A stretch of DNA of 64,000 nt from Heterobilharzia americana (Eukaryota; Platyhelminthes; Trematoda; Strigeidida; Schistosomatidae): positions 43,681,998 through 43,745,997 of the forward strand of contig OX104129.1 of assembly GCA_944470555.2 (NCBI GenBank), in the 5' to 3' direction. Below, in pieces: positions 44,444-57,065 of the stretch (its first letter is position 1; every line of letters begins with the position of its first letter). The position numbers were made by a program, and so were the translations under genes. The notes beneath the pieces were generated by a model, which saw only the letters and a program-made list of their open reading frames with translations, was not told the origin of the DNA and made no database searches.

Positions 44444-44716
44444 TTCACACTAAGGTGACAAGCGAAGTGACGACAGTGGAGACTGAGACTGAGAGTGCAG
44501 AGACGCAGACGCAGATGCAGACGGAAACGGAGAGGGTTACTGAGATGGAGACTGAGACAGGCACAGAGGCAGAGACAGTGATTTTGACGGAGACGCAGAG
44601 GCAGACACACACGCAAACGCAAACGCAGACAGAGATCCAGAGTGTGACAGAGACAGTGACACAGAGACAGACACAGGCACAGACACATACACATACGCTG
44701 TCAGAGAGCACGACAG
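44444..44716 (+). CDS. Diverged Thr/Glu/Gln-repeat exon, 273 nt
   Basis: The acceptor is tatctgtacag and the donor is intact; the exon is phase 1-1 with an open frame. It starts V-H-T-K-V-T-S-E-V-T-T, then T-E, S-A-E-T-Q, M-Q-T-E, R-V-T-E-M-E, G-T-E-A-E-T-V-I-L-T-E, T-Q runs and I-Q-S-V-T-E-T-V, and ends H-T-H-T-L-S-E-S-T-T-G. The hexamer pattern is more broken here than in the first 30 kb, so this looks like an older copy. The following intron block has a 4-bp deletion and loses homology after about 200 bp. Confidence 0.58.
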
Positions 44717-45234
44717 GTGAGTTTCCCATTCCATGCAATCTGACACTACCCTTCACACTGTTCATGCAACAATATCATGTCTGTCAGTTGGGCTTGTGTA
44801 GGTGTTGTTCCTTCTCCCAACGACACCTACTCGTGTATTCACCTGCCTGCCTATTAACTCATTCAATATTCACTTCATATTCATTCATGTTTCTGTTTTC
44901 TTTGTCTTCCTATTTAGTCCTTTTTTAGTGTTTGTTTGAATTATGATGCGGTATTTTTTTCTATGTTATAGGATGTTTCGCAATACTCTCTGTTTGCTTG
45001 TGGCTGCGTGACTGATGGAATGATGATTTTGGTTATTTTGGGTTTGCCTTTCTTGTTGATATCGGTGATGTGCTTACGGAATGATACATTGAGGTTATGA
45101 TGTGTCAGTTATTCAAGAGAGGTACATGGTGCTTGATGCTTTTTAATGTCGCGATAGGTAAAAGGCATGTGATTGTATGGGATGGGATTGCAAGGCTTCT
45201 CACTGGATGGGATGGTATCGTGTTTATTGAGAAG

Positions 45235-45339
45235 TGACGAAAGAGGAGACCAAGGGTGCGGAAACAACGACTGCGAAGGCGATAGCGACAGTGATTGCGA
45301 CGGAGACGGGGACGGAGACACAGACAAAGAGCACGACAG
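45235..45339 (+). CDS. Diverged repeat exon, 105 nt, weak acceptor
   Basis: Donor gcacgacag|gtgagt and the following intron block identify the family. The upstream side lacks tctgcacag; the best acceptor in phase 1 is ttgagaag at 45,234, which has a poor pyrimidine tract. The frame encodes T-K-E-E-T-K-G-A-E-T-T-T-A-K, then A-I-A-T-V-I-A-T-E-T-G and T-K-S-T-T-G. It lacks T-Q runs. It may be a real but weak exon, or a decayed one. Confidence 0.4.
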
Positions 45340-45479
45340 GTGAGTTTCCCATTCCATGCAATCTGACACTACACTTCACACTGTTCATGCAACAATATCA
45401 TGTCTGTCAGTTGGGCATGTGTAGGTGTTGTTCCTTCTCCCAACGACACCTACTCGTGTATTCACCTGCCTGCCTATTA

Positions 45480-47967
45480 TTGATTCAATGTTCACTTTTT
45501 TTTGTCAGTCATGTTGATCCGAATATCACCTTGCGTTCGTCATGCGCCTCACATATGTTATCATTTTCATTGTCACTGTCTTCCGGGTAGACATATGTCT
45601 TCTTTCTTTTATTCATTCGAGTTTACTCATGCTTTTTCATGCACTCTCATGTTCAAGTACTTTATTTTTTCTCTGCAGTTATATGTTTCACACCAGTTTG
45701 TTCATGTGTTTTCCCTGTGTCTGTCACTGCGTGTGAAAATTTTCACTTGTATGATATTGGAATACCTCCGTGATATTTTCACTGACCTCATGCTTGTACA
45801 TTCTCCGTGAATCGATTGGATACATGAATTTTTCTCATAACATGAAATTGTATTGCAGTCGAGTGGTGATAATTTTTTTTCATAAAATGGGTAATTAATT
45901 CCAAAGTATCAAGGCGTGATAAATAATCAAGGTGATTGAAAGTAGCAAAAATATAGGGTAACTATATGGTAAAACTCATGGAATTTTAGATAGGTTGTTG
46001 CATAATTGATGTTAACTGGGATGAAGAGAAGAGAAAACGAATTATTATGTCAAGTGGTGAATTGTTGACGGTAATATACGACAAGAAGGGGAAGAGTGCA
46101 AACGCTGAAAATGTCAGATGGTTGCATGTGAATGTGTATATTTTGTTTTGAGTTGTGAATACGATTTCATTCGTGCTGTTAAATGCATTTTTTTTGCAGC
46201 ATTTACTTATTGGTTGATTTATTCATTATACCTGTTATTATTTAACCTATGTATTTCTATTTATTTATTGTTTTTTTTAATGTTATTTTGCACTCTGGTA
46301 TATTATATGTACGTTTTTCATCGCGGATACTATTTTTTTCCGTATATGTAGGCGCTACACTGTATGGAATTACTTGACTAAATTTCTCCACTCTCTGAAT
46401 TACTTCATCAGTTATGTATGCCGATCATTGCATTTTCAGTTATTTGTTTCTTGTCTGTTGGTGATCCCTGAATTTTAGCTGTTAGTAGGTTGGTAAGCGT
46501 AGACCAGTCAGCTGCATTATGCTTGTGACGGTGAGCTGACTTTTGTCTGAGTGCTTTCAGTGTTAGTACAGAAGAACATCCACCGTCTGTTTGACTAGAT
46601 TTCAGCCAGTTGAATTGATGAGTGAAGGTGCATGAAAGGTATCATTCTCCCGTTATGATCTGTCTGCGTGTTGTTGTTTCGTGTTGTCTAGAAATTCATT
46701 TTCCCAAATGACTGGATGTTCACTTCGTTTGACAAGGTGTTTGAGATTTATGCACAGCTCAATCACCACTGTTATCTGAGTGTGTTTGGGAGAGCTGCTG
46801 GCATAACTGTTAGTTTTCTTCGGGTTTTGTAAGGTAATTGCTGAGATGAACTTATATCCTGTGGTTGGATGACGCTGTCGTCGTTAAGCAATCCTTGTGC
46901 CATTTTCACACGGTCTGTCCATCACTTGAGGACGGCCTCTCCTTTACTGCGATGGGAGTATTACAACAGTCCTTTCACTGAGTTGGGACTACGTGCACTC
47001 GTTTACCACGCTTTCAGCAGTTTTTGATTTACTTCCAGTTTCAACAGAGCGATGTAGTGCAGTTCATGCTGGTATTCAGCAGTCAGCCGTACAAATTCCA
47101 ACAATAAGGCTTGATGATGCACAGAATTCCAGTTTTCTCCACTCCCAGGGTTGCAGTCCGGTCTCCTATGCAGTACTATCCATGACTGCAGCACTCATTG
47201 GTATGCGAACGGTGCTCTAAGGTTGACATCGGTCCCACATAGATTTCTCATGCACCTTGGTGACGATTCACAGCAATCATGAAACTTCGGTCAAGCAGAG
47301 CTCCCTGCCGACCGCCTCCAACCAATCACGATTAGAAGGCGCCCGTCACATGTAAAGCAGAGATATCCAACAACCATTGATTGCTAACTCTGTCATTGTG
47401 TCAGGATATCGGTTAATGTTTTCCTTTAGTCAATATTCATCTTTTGTGCAACTCAGTCGTTACAGTATTTTTCAAAACGTTTCCTCTGCAAGTCCCATCA
47501 TCAGATGTGCTTTCTTGTGTGGGCTAGTCGAATAGCAAGCATGTTGAAAGTAACCATGGATGGCGAATATGCCTTCAAAATACTTGGTATGGAATATGAT
47601 CTCAATGAATACATGCCATATACCCGCACATTCAAGTTCCCCAATCAAAGCACACAGTCATCTCAGCCTAGATCCGAAGTCTGACTTGCGAGGAAGCAGT
47701 AAGTCTAGTCATTTAAAATGAAAAATGGAAGGGACGTCTTCTGATGCTTTGTTTTCGTGTAACACAAGTAGTTGAGAAGCACTGATATGTCTTGCAATAT
47801 GGAGTGCTACTTCACCATATTAACCAGTGATCTCGTCTGTTCACACAGTCACAAGCTACGCCAATTTCAGTGGGCATCAACTGACAGTTTGTGACTTATC
47901 GGACCACTTCATTCCTCACATGTGATGTATTGCGCTGTGTTATTATATGACGTCTGACATTCTTCAC
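45480..47967. other. AT-rich intron, no gene recognised
   Basis: Open stretches at 45,502-45,810, 46,118-46,351 and 46,993-47,220 have either T-rich low-complexity composition or no recognisable motif. No splice-bounded phase-1 exon of the known types was found by eye. Confidence 0.4.
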
Positions 47968-48327
47968 ATTTCAAACTGCTCTATTCTACTAAGTAGTGTC
48001 TCATGCTCACTTACTTCATACAAGCTGGAAATGGCCGATCGAAGACAATTCCGTTGACACACACACACACACACACACATTCACATGACTCACTATTCTC
48101 AGCGTGATCCGAGGTGAACATTTCGTTATCTCACCACTCTCTTCTCTCTCTACTCACTTTTCACATGTCTACAAACCGTGAACGAATCCAACGTGCAATT
48201 CCGTCACCACACAATCGACTGAATCAATGCGAAATGCAAGGTGTGATGGTGAAGACAGTATCCTTAGGTGAGTTCAAATAGGACACTATTTGTATTTCCA
48301 TTGATATTTACATGTGTATTTTATCAG

Positions 48328-48416
48328 CTCACTCCACATTGGCTAGTGTTGATCCAGTTTATCTGACGCATAGTTCATCATCAAGAATGGAAAAGTCACT
48401 GTCCTTCGACAATTCA
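48328..48416 (+). CDS. Possible SEA first-half-like exon, duplicate of 30,988
   Basis: This is the same phase 1-to-0 open stretch with the D-P-V-Y-L-T-H-S-S-S motif and the same splice sites. It shows no obvious change from copy 1. Its status as a real exon is uncertain. Confidence 0.3.
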
Positions 48417-48491
48417 GTATGTGTCAGTCAAAATCTCACTGCTTCATTCCAATTTGTCTGATAGACATCCCATCTCCCTCCATGTTCACAG

Positions 48492-48604
48492 GATTCGGAT
48501 TTGTGAATTCCACACGGGGAATGACTCCTACTTATGACGACGTTGTTAACTCCACAGAGGCACACAGGACTCTGAAGGAGAACAGATGGATGTCATCCTC
48601 ATAG
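48492..48604 (+). pseudogene. Possible SEA first-half exon ending in a stop, duplicate of 31,152
   Basis: It has the same F-G-F-V-N-S-T ... T-P-T-Y-D-D sequence and the same TAG immediately before gtaatg. The stop therefore predates the segmental duplication. Confidence 0.3.
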
Positions 48605-49114
48605 GTAATGACTCACCGGTTGTACTGTGACGTTAATTTGGGTGTAGGTGAGGTGTTGTAGTGTCTAGGAACAGGTGAGCCGTATACATACTACACAGCT
48701 GTCGTGAAACGCACATTGTTCAGTGTTGCTCAGTCATTTCACATGATGCCCTCATTGAACCGGATGATACAATAACTGAACGGTAATTTCCGTGAGTCAT
48801 CGTGAATGCCTCAGTGTTTTGTGTGCATGCCTCTTGTTTATTGCCTTTCAACGGTGGTGGAATATTTGTAGAAGGGAGAATGATGACAGGCTCGTCGAAT
48901 CGTTAGTTGACAGTGAGATGGTTGTTGCACTGAGTTGTGCCAGGAAACCAGGCGAATGCACACACATGATGAGGGCGGCTAGTCTTCACCACAACACGCA
49001 GGATGCATTGCATAAACACACTCTACATAGCAATCAGGTCAAGACTGCCTTTCTAAAACTGACATGCTTCAATGTGTAGACAATGTGATAAGCAGTGGTT
49101 TCATTCTCTTCTAG

Positions 49115-49224
49115 TGATCTCATCACCCCTGACGAAATCGAATCAATCCGTGCAGTGGAACGACAGTCTGTTGGACCCATCCACGGCCTTATATCAGGAA
49201 TATGCTTCAGAATTGTGTGATCTG
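49115..49224 (+). CDS. SEA module 2, first-half exon
   Basis: The 110-nt phase 1-to-0 exon encodes the same W-N-D-S-L-L-D-P-S-T segment as 31,483-31,592, with acceptor cttctag and donor gtaaga intact. It joins in frame to 50,844-51,099. The intron between them (1.6 kb) contains an RTE fragment absent from copy 1. Confidence 0.55.
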
Positions 49225-50189
49225 GTAAGATGACTTTCTGTTTGTTTTTTTTATCATATGCATTGGTGCACGTGAATGGGTGATTGTTACGTGAGCAGTT
49301 TGACCTTACTGGGTGGTGTGTGAATTGGTGTTGTGACCTGATGGTATTCAGCTTAGGAGACATTGACATTGTGGGTCTGGTGGACTCAGTTTTGTTCTGA
49401 AGTGGTGTGCTGGTGTTATGAAGCACCGATGGTGATTTTCATGATGCCATATGGATCACGTGACTGTATAATGAGCCCGTGTCTCTTCTGATCAATTTCA
49501 CTCAGATTCTATTTGGAATTTTACGCTTTCTGACACATCACAGGTGAAGCTGAATCACGCAGAAGAGTATTGCTCTGTGGTGCATTTCTGATTTGATATG
49601 TCATATTATGAATCCCTATTTACTTACGGTTGATATATTTAATTCAACTGGCAATGTGCTTATTTTTTCTTTTGTCGAATTTCGACACGTCTTATTAGCC
49701 TGATAATCTAGTAGGCGCTATAATGATATGTCAGTAAAGATGAGCCGGTTGAACGCAGTCGAGTGAAGTAATGCTTTGGAATTAGAAATCAGGAAACACT
49801 TAGTATGACTACTCTCAGGTCATTTCGAGATCATTTCATCTAGAATGTCAGACTTTCGCTGTCTCTCGGTACATGGATCTCAGTCGAAAATTTTATATTC
49901 CCGTACATTGCTCAAACCAATAGTCAAGGATTTTATGCACTGATGTCATGTTTTGGTTCTGCCACTCCTAACGTCCTATCAGACTAAGCCTACTTTTGAC
50001 AACGTTGTGAGAAAAAAAAGGGGACTAGGCATGCGTAACACATGTCCCAGTCACTGGAGTCATTAAATGTTCGCCACCTCATCAGCTGACTTCCCTCTTC
50101 TCCGTAAAACTCTACACCCGACTTCAACATTATTGATGCGGTGACCCTATGACACGGGCTATACTGCAAAGACAGTGGTCTTCAGGATC

Positions 50190-50560
50190 CTACACCCTTA
50201 TCATATTCTCTACCTTTGATGACCGTGTTTCATAGCCATGTAGTAGAATAAAGCGAACTGCACGGTAGTACACTGGACACCCAGTAGATAATGGTATATC
50301 ATGGCGGCGCCATAAACAGCGTAAGTTGGCAAAAGTCAAGCTGGCATTTTGTATCCGTGTTGAGATTTCGTTGGCCACTGACCAGCGAGGGCTGACCCAA
50401 CTAGCCGGATGAGGGAAGTGGTCAATGTACTCAACCATTTCACTCCTTACTGTCAGTCACCACTGAAAGCCAGTCCTAGGGGAACAGTTTACATTTGATT
50501 GACGAGAAACGCTACCCAAGCATTTTCAGAATGTTACAATCCGCATTTCACACAATGTGA
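50190..50560 (-). mobile_element. RTE-like reverse-transcriptase C-terminal fragment
   Basis: A minus-strand open stretch encodes V-A-N-E-I-S-T-R-I-Q-N-A, L-T-F-A-N-L-R-C-L-W-R-R and H-D-I-P-L-S, then V-Y-Y-R-A-V-R and L-L-H-G-Y-E-T. This is the pattern I remember from the C-terminal region of schistosome RTE-type reverse transcriptases. It is truncated on both sides and lies in a segment absent from SEA copy 1. Confidence 0.6.
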
Positions 50561-50843
50561 TTTCATCGCACCACAGAATTGTAGAGTACCGCTGGATAGA
50601 ATCTTGCTGTGATTCGCCTTTTCCTTTCACATTCAGTCACCACCACACATCACAACTATGAGTATGTCAAACCACGACCAACACTCTCTGATAGTCTCAC
50701 CAACTATCGCGAATGTTGGCCCTTGAGACCTGGGACACGACACCGATTATTGACTGTTTCGCACCACACTCTCACCGAATGACACATCCAATCAATTTTG
50801 TCTCCCACTGACACTCTCGTTGCCTCCCCTCTTCCCTCCTAAG

Positions 50844-51099
50844 CTCGTGAACAGCATGAAGTCAGCCAAGGTCAGTGGACTCATCACGGTCACCTGCACA
50901 GTTGTTGGCTTCTCACGTGGATCAGTCATTGGAAATGCAACACTGACCATTGAGCACGACATTTCCAGTGAGAGTTTCGCAACGACCGCTGCGATAGGAA
51001 GCACTGTTCGCACCGCCATCGTGCAATATACAATAGAATTAGTTGCCAATGGATCTGATAACGTGTACTTTGGCACATCGAATGAAATAACGATAGAAG
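50844..51099 (+). CDS. SEA module 2, second-half exon
   Basis: The 256-nt phase 0-to-1 exon has acceptor cctcctaag and donor gaag|gtgagt. It encodes the same F-S-R-G-S-V-I-G-N-A-T-L strand-turn-strand as copy 1, with V-R-T-A-I and Q-Y-T-I-E-L in place of V-R-N-A-I and Q-Y-T-T-E-L. The G-S-V site is conserved. Both copies keep an open frame, the same length and the same splice sites although their introns have diverged. This supports selection on the protein, or a recent duplication. Confidence 0.65.
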
Positions 51100-51694
51100 G
51101 TGAGTGGAATGACTGTGTTAATTTTTGTGCAATGTGTGTGTGATGGAGAAGTGTTGATTTTGACGAAGTAGGAGAGTGTGTTTGGTGTTCAGTTGGTCGT
51201 TTAATTTTGTGGCTAGTAGCTGTTACAACGGAATGCACATTATGTTTGGTTTTTCAATGAACTAGTTTTAGTCATGCAGTTTTCATCGAATTTCGGAAAG
51301 TGGTACTCGTGTGTTATAAATCCAGTCCTTTTTTATCAAACCTTCTTTATTAGCTCGAGCTTTCTCTTGCTTAGAATTCTTGAAGTGATGAGTTTGATGT
51401 GATCATCATATGGTTTCTTTATGTGACATCGCTATCCATTCTTCATGGTTAGCTTGGTTGATTTATCTCTGCATTATATAAAAGTAACGTCCAATTTCTT
51501 TGGTAATATGTTCTCTTCATTTGATTTCTGAATCTCTTGATTTTGTATTCTGCAGCTCAACTAGACTGAAAATTCTAGCTGACGTGGTTATCGTGCTTGT
51601 ATCGCAATTTTTTTCCACAGTTTGTATATCATCCAGTGGTCGCCACCTTAATTTTGAATTGGGCTGAAATAAGTATAGTGCCACCCAATCATTG

Positions 51695-51732
51695 TATTAT
51701 TACTATTATTACTATTATTGTTATTATTATTT
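51695..51732. repeat. (ATT/ACT)n trinucleotide tract
   Basis: A short ATT/ACT repeat directly adjoins the 3' end of the following minus-strand RTE copy. Such elements often end in simple repeats. Confidence 0.85.
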
Positions 51733-51734
51733 GT

Positions 51735-53960
51735 CCCTTAGGTCTACAATGGAACATAGGGCTTCAGTAGCACGTCGACATTTCACTTTGTTCTCTGCAG
51801 TCTTTTTAACCTAGCCTCACGACTACCCAGAAGCCTTTCTGCCACCATCTCCTCCTTGCCACCCTTGCCTCGGATGTCCAACTCGTCGTTTCCCCTTCGA
51901 ATTTAACTCGAGGGCCTGACCTGGTGCGTGTTATCCCCAAATTGTCTTCTCAGTGTATGCTAAATTTTTTCTCCGTCGACGCTGTCAAAGGCTTTTTGAA
52001 AATCGATGAAGTTGAGGTAGAGTTGACTGCCATTCTGTTCTACGATGATGAGCAGCGTAGCGTTGTAATTTGTTCCACTTCGTTCCGGTCGTAATTTTTA
52101 GTCCAGACCATTTTTTGTTCTCTCCAGGATGATGTGGCTTAATATTTTGCTTGGGATAGACAACAGCATGATTCCTCGCCAGTTCTTGCAAAGGCGAAAG
52201 TCACCCTTGTTTGGGGGTATGACAAGGTGGCCTTTCATCCAATCTGCAGGTACCTTTCCTTCCTTCCCTGCAAACCTCCTGCAGTAGTGGTGTGAGCATG
52301 TCCGCTCTTGTCTCTGCGTTTGTTTTCAGTGCTTCTAGAGGAATTCTATTTGGTCCTACTGCTTTCCTGAAATTCAGCAGCACTATGGTGTTCAGGACTT
52401 CCGCGCTTGTGTTCACTGGTAATCCTGTGGTTGGGCTGCTGGTGATATTTCTAGATGAGTTGCAAGTGGTGGTGGTTGACTGAAGAGTTTTCTGAAGTGG
52501 TAAGCCTATCGTTTCCTTTGTTTCTCCTCTTTAGCGGTAACTAAGTCTCCCTTTCATTGGTTTCATCTGCGTTGATCTCTTCCATCCCAGATATCAACCT
52601 GGTTATTTGATGTAATGTTGTCAGGTCTCTGTTTCTCCTACCTGTAGCCTGTTCTGCTTCACTTGCAAAGTGTATCGCAGAAGTGCCTTTCGTTTTTACG
52701 CACCCTATTCTTCACATCTTTGTCCGGTGTTTTATATGTTGTATTCAGTCCCTCTTTTCGTTGTTCATCCCTGGAATGCACTGGTTCATCTTTTGCTTCA
52801 CCAACACCATCTTCCTGTCTCTGCTCTATCAGCTTCCATGTGTCCGTCGAAATCCATTCCTTATCTCCTTGCTTCTTCCTTCTTAATACGGTTATGCAGG
52901 TATCCTTCACCATCTCTTTCAAAGAGTTCCAGTGTTCTTCCGCTCAGCTATCTTCATGGGTTTTGCCTAATGTCTCCTATTATATCCTGATGACTGACTG
53001 ACATGAAAGATGCTCTTTGTAGTTTCGTGCTTCACTTTCTGTTCCAGGTGTTGAACTTGAACTGTACTCTATCGCAAACTTCTGAGCAGGCTTTCAACAT
53101 GATTTGAAGGTAGGTTCCTTGCACTTGATAGTGAGTGGAGTGAAACTGCATCTGCTCCCTTTCCTGATCTTGTGTCCAGTAGGCTGCGTCTCCACTTTCT
53201 TCACACTGAAATGAAGTCGATCTGATTTTTAGTGTGTCCTGGTATCTAGTGAAATCCATGTCACTTTTTGAATATCATTGTGTTTGTAAACACTACCTCC
53301 AATCATCAGATCGTTGAATGCACAGAAGTCTGCAAACAGTTTTCTACTCTTATTCATTTCGCTGAGCGCTTCTCGGCAGTTTGGCATTCATGTCACCCCA
53401 CCCATTAGAATTTTGATGTCGCCAACTGAAGTCTTGTCCAGTACTGACTGATTGCAGATGTCTGTGGAATTCCTCCTTCTTCTCTTCATCTGCATTTTTT
53501 GTAGGTGAGTAGCGTAGCGTAGCATTGTATGACTATGACTTTCCTTCCTTCTGAGTTGAATCTTGCTGTCATGATCCTTGAGGAGGAGGAGATTGGTTGT
53601 CACTGCATGAAAGAGAGGCATCGATGCTCTTGGGATGGGGGAGTCATGATAGTCACTCCAGAACTCAGTGTGCTCGTAGTTGCCGTCCGGATGACAATAC
53701 TGGAGTCGATTGTTGACTCTTCAGTTGGCAATTTGTAAAGTTCACTTCCATTCCATCTGCTTTCGCAGTTTCAAAGCACTTCCATGCCATACCTCCTCAT
53801 CTCTTTTGCGATCTGTGCATCCTTACCAGGTTCAAACATGGTGCGGACATTCCATGTCCCCATCTTTACTTTTGCTTTCATCGATAAAAGAGAAGACACA
53901 CCAGCCAATCGGCTTCCCGAAGGCTTCCACCAACCGGCGTCATTTCGTCTCTCCGATTCC
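51735..53960 (-). mobile_element. RTE-type non-LTR retrotransposon remnant with endonuclease part
   Basis: On the minus strand, T-W-N-V-R-T-M and K-E-M-R-R-Y-G-M-E (53,780-53,865) mark the start of an APE-type endonuclease. I-L-M-G-G-V-T stands where active copies have M-G-D-x-N, and L-M-I-G-G-S-V-Y follows. The reverse transcriptase has F-x-K-S-L in place of motif A F-E-K-A-F-D near 52,000. About 0.85 kb between motif A and the C-terminus, including the F-A-D-D motif, is deleted compared with the copy at 41,130. It is inactive, oriented against the host gene, and lies in the intron after SEA module 2. Confidence 0.7.
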
Positions 53961-53999
53961 AGTGAGGAATAAGTTTGTTTTTATTTTTTATAATTTCTT

Positions 54000-56586
54000 T
54001 GTGCTTTGAAGTTTCTTTAGCGATCGAATTGGTTTTAGGGGTAGGGTTACTAGCCCTATGCTCAATCTTCCTCCTTTATATGGGCTTAGGACAGGCTATT
54101 AAATTAGTGAACTAATAAACTAGGCGAGGTTCCCATTCATTGTAGATAATAAATCTATTCAATCGAGGATATTTCGTATTCATTCATATATTTCGTGGTG
54201 ATATAGGATAACACTATTATCCATGTAAGTGAAGACATATGGGTATACAAGTAAACACGGGATCGCTATTCAAACAAGTTCATTAGAAGATGTGACAATA
54301 TTCATCCTACCCTATTCATTAACAAGTGGTAGGAATATCGTCAAATGGCTTCCTATTTTGAATTCAGTTTGGTGAGGGTAGCACTAAACAAGACCTGTCT
54401 TTATACCTGAAGTTAGTGCTGGTCAGAAATAGGTAGCTGTTTGAGCTCATTAGCAGAAGCCATCTCAGTTATCCATTAGTTCGGCTAGGATTCCGAAAGT
54501 GACACCAAAATATCTTTCTGCCTGGATTCGTTTACCCACTTGTGCATTGAAATCACGTGTCACAATAACCGCATTTGAACCAAGGCAGCTTATTAACAGA
54601 CTAGAAGGTATTTACCAGAACACACTTTACACAGTCCACAATGCAATCAATAAATGAGTAAACAGAGGTTACAAAGGTACAACGTTCAGTATGCCATTTT
54701 TTATAGTTTTCACTGCACCATTTAGTCACGCAGTGCAAAGTTGGCTGTCGACTGAGATACAGTCAAGAAGTGCACTTTCTCCCTTATGATTTCGTTTTCC
54801 TTTTACAACTGTAAGGCAACAAGAACTAGTCATTAAATTCCCAGAAACTCAAATAGTAAATTTTGCAGAATTAATATGGTCCATGGTCTAGATGCCAGAA
54901 TTCTGCCCAGCGAGGTGTATTTGCCAATGTGATGAAAGATGTGGACACGCACAGATACCACTGGAAGCTCTGAGTGTGATTATGGAGAATAGTGATGATA
55001 TTCCGTGAGACGAAATCGTTATCAGTGGTCGAAAGCTTGAGGAAACTAAAGGTGACGTCAGAATACCTACATGTAATCGTGATGAAAGACAAAAGGACAA
55101 AGATATGCAAGATTAGCGGTGATCTGAGACAGTATGAGTGCTGATAGATGTGTGACGGTATGCAACAGTTCTGGGGTGCCCATAATACAAAATGTTACTT
55201 CTTCTGCTTTGGCTGCCTGAGAAATTGCGTCAACACAGAGGCAAAGAGACGTCCAAATGAGGCCTACAATACATAACCAGTTTTCATGTTCCAGCTTTAG
55301 CTTTGCATAAACTTCCAATAGAAAACTTACACCACCGTCGTCGGAGGACAGGCTTGGAAGGAAATGCGCTGTTTAGGGGCCAATCTTGAAGAAAGGATGC
55401 ACAGCTAGCCATCATTAAAAGCATGAGCTTCCAGACAAAGACCAATGTAACTGGCAGTACAAATATAAAAATTCAACCCTGCAATATATCGAGGCATTCG
55501 ACAAAATCAGGTCAAGCAATTCTGTATTCTCAATGCCCATTTGAAATTATGCAGAGATTTTATTGCCAACAACATCTTTCGCATAGATAGATCCTTTAGT
55601 AAAAATATCGACTTGCTGTGGATTTACAAATTACAGAGTCAAAAATAATCATGCCATCTTTATACAGCACTTTTCCCGATATTTATATTACCCGGTATAT
55701 CAATAGATATGCACACGCATGTGTATAAACATGCACATGGTTTTATTGCCTTCGGATGAGTGCAGTGTATGCATGGTCATATACACACAATCTAAACTCT
55801 ATAATTTCAACTGACTTCAATGAGCTGAATACTGACAATGAAGATATGCGACAGAGTAACTCATTTTTTTGTAATGTGTATGCGAACGTGGGTTTGATAT
55901 TGAGGAAATTAAATGAAGGGATGGTTTATTTTTTCCTTGTTCTGACGTCAAAAAAGAAGTGATGACAGCAATTATTTATCAACTTCCAGCAAAATAAATG
56001 TCTCTCTGCATAACCTCTGAACTCGAAGGTGAGCACAATACAGAGTATCGTTGCATCAATGGAGGATGAGCACTGACGTGAAAACGCTTATAATATTAGG
56101 CTATATCCAGCAATATTAAAGGCAGTGATTTTCCCGTGACTGTGTGTTAAACTCACCCACTCACTCATGACAGAGGCAAAACGTTATACCTAAGGGTTAC
56201 CACACTTGTCATAGGTTGTAGAGTAACTTGTGAAAATCGCTTATTTTCTGTTTTCTGTATGAATATTTTACCTATTTGTATAGTTTTTTAAATGCCATCT
56301 GTCACAATAGTGTTTCATACTGTTTATTCGTGTGCATGGTATTGGTTGCACTTCACTCTCAGGTGGAAAATAAGTACAGGTATTCAGGATTAATGATGCT
56401 CAAAGACAAATGTGAGTTAGTTGACACAGTATGCAGTATTCACCTCTGAATACATGTATATAAAACACGGAAATTCCCCTTTTTCACACAGAACGCTGTC
56501 AAACATGGGTATGAATTTTAGCCTCACCCACTTACTCTTCATGCATTTCACATTATTTACATCCATTCCTCTTGAATACTTTTCAG
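54000..56586. other. Intron sequence, no gene recognised
   Basis: There are minus-strand open stretches at 54,871-55,110 and 55,067-55,318 and a plus-strand one at 55,756-55,962. None has a motif I recognise. The sequence is AT-rich and not obviously repetitive. Confidence 0.4.
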
Positions 56587-56658
56587 TCACAAATGAAAAC
56601 ACTAGAGTAACGGAACCAGTTGTGGATAGTCTGACTTCCATAACACCAAGCTCATCAA
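56587..56658 (+). CDS. Ser/Thr-rich linker exon, 72 nt
   Basis: Acceptor gaatacttttcag and donor a|gtaagt flank a phase 1-1 exon encoding T-N-E-N-T-R-V-T-E-P-V-V then D-S-L-T-S-I-T-P-S-S-S. Size, phase, donor and composition match the 69-nt linker at 34,814. It would link the region after SEA module 2 to SEA module 3. Confidence 0.55.
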
Positions 56659-56974
56659 GTAAGTTCCCTACTCCGTGTATATTGACATTTTGAAGTAAGT
56701 GGTAGTGACTGATCTAAGGACGTTTTGTGAGATAACCAGTACCATTCATATGAAAATTAAAGATGATAGTTATTCGAATGTATAGGAAATCTCTCAGATT
56801 ATGTACGAATTTCATATTTCGGTTCTGCGTTTTTCAAAACTTTAGGCATTGTTTACCGTAATCACCTTTACATTGCTAACATCACTCTTTCTGTTGTATG
56901 TCGCTCATCATAGTATGTAATAACTTCATACTGAAGTTAGTGCTGATGATATCGTCTAGCAAGGCGATGAAAGC

Positions 56975-57065
56975 TTCACGATTAAACAACCCAGCTCAGA
57001 GAACACAATACAACCAAGACCATCCCCCTGAGCTACAAATATTCTCCATTATTTCAAAATACATA
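56975..57065 (-). repeat. Fragment shared with block R
   Basis: The plus strand reads acaacccagctcagagaac, acaatacaaccaagacc and ctgagctacaaatattctcc. The reverse complement matches the 9,830-9,935 part of block R without its internal foldback. It is probably a transposon terminus. Confidence 0.55.

Larger units (their letters stand above)
47968..51262 (+). repeat. SEA-module segmental duplication, copy 2
   Basis: Matches 30,616-34,540 in three homologous blocks separated by copy-specific sequence. Between the SEA halves, this copy carries an RTE fragment where copy 1 carries a Penelope remnant. Confidence 0.85.

Noticed and set aside
46118..46351. 77-codon hydrophobic ORF as a membrane protein
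   Set aside because: Its Phe/Tyr/Leu content follows from T-rich DNA, with no splice context or motif.
53388..53621. 77-codon minus-strand ORF as a separate gene
   Set aside because: It is part of the degraded RTE endonuclease (I-L-M-G-G-V-T in place of the M-G-D-x-N motif).
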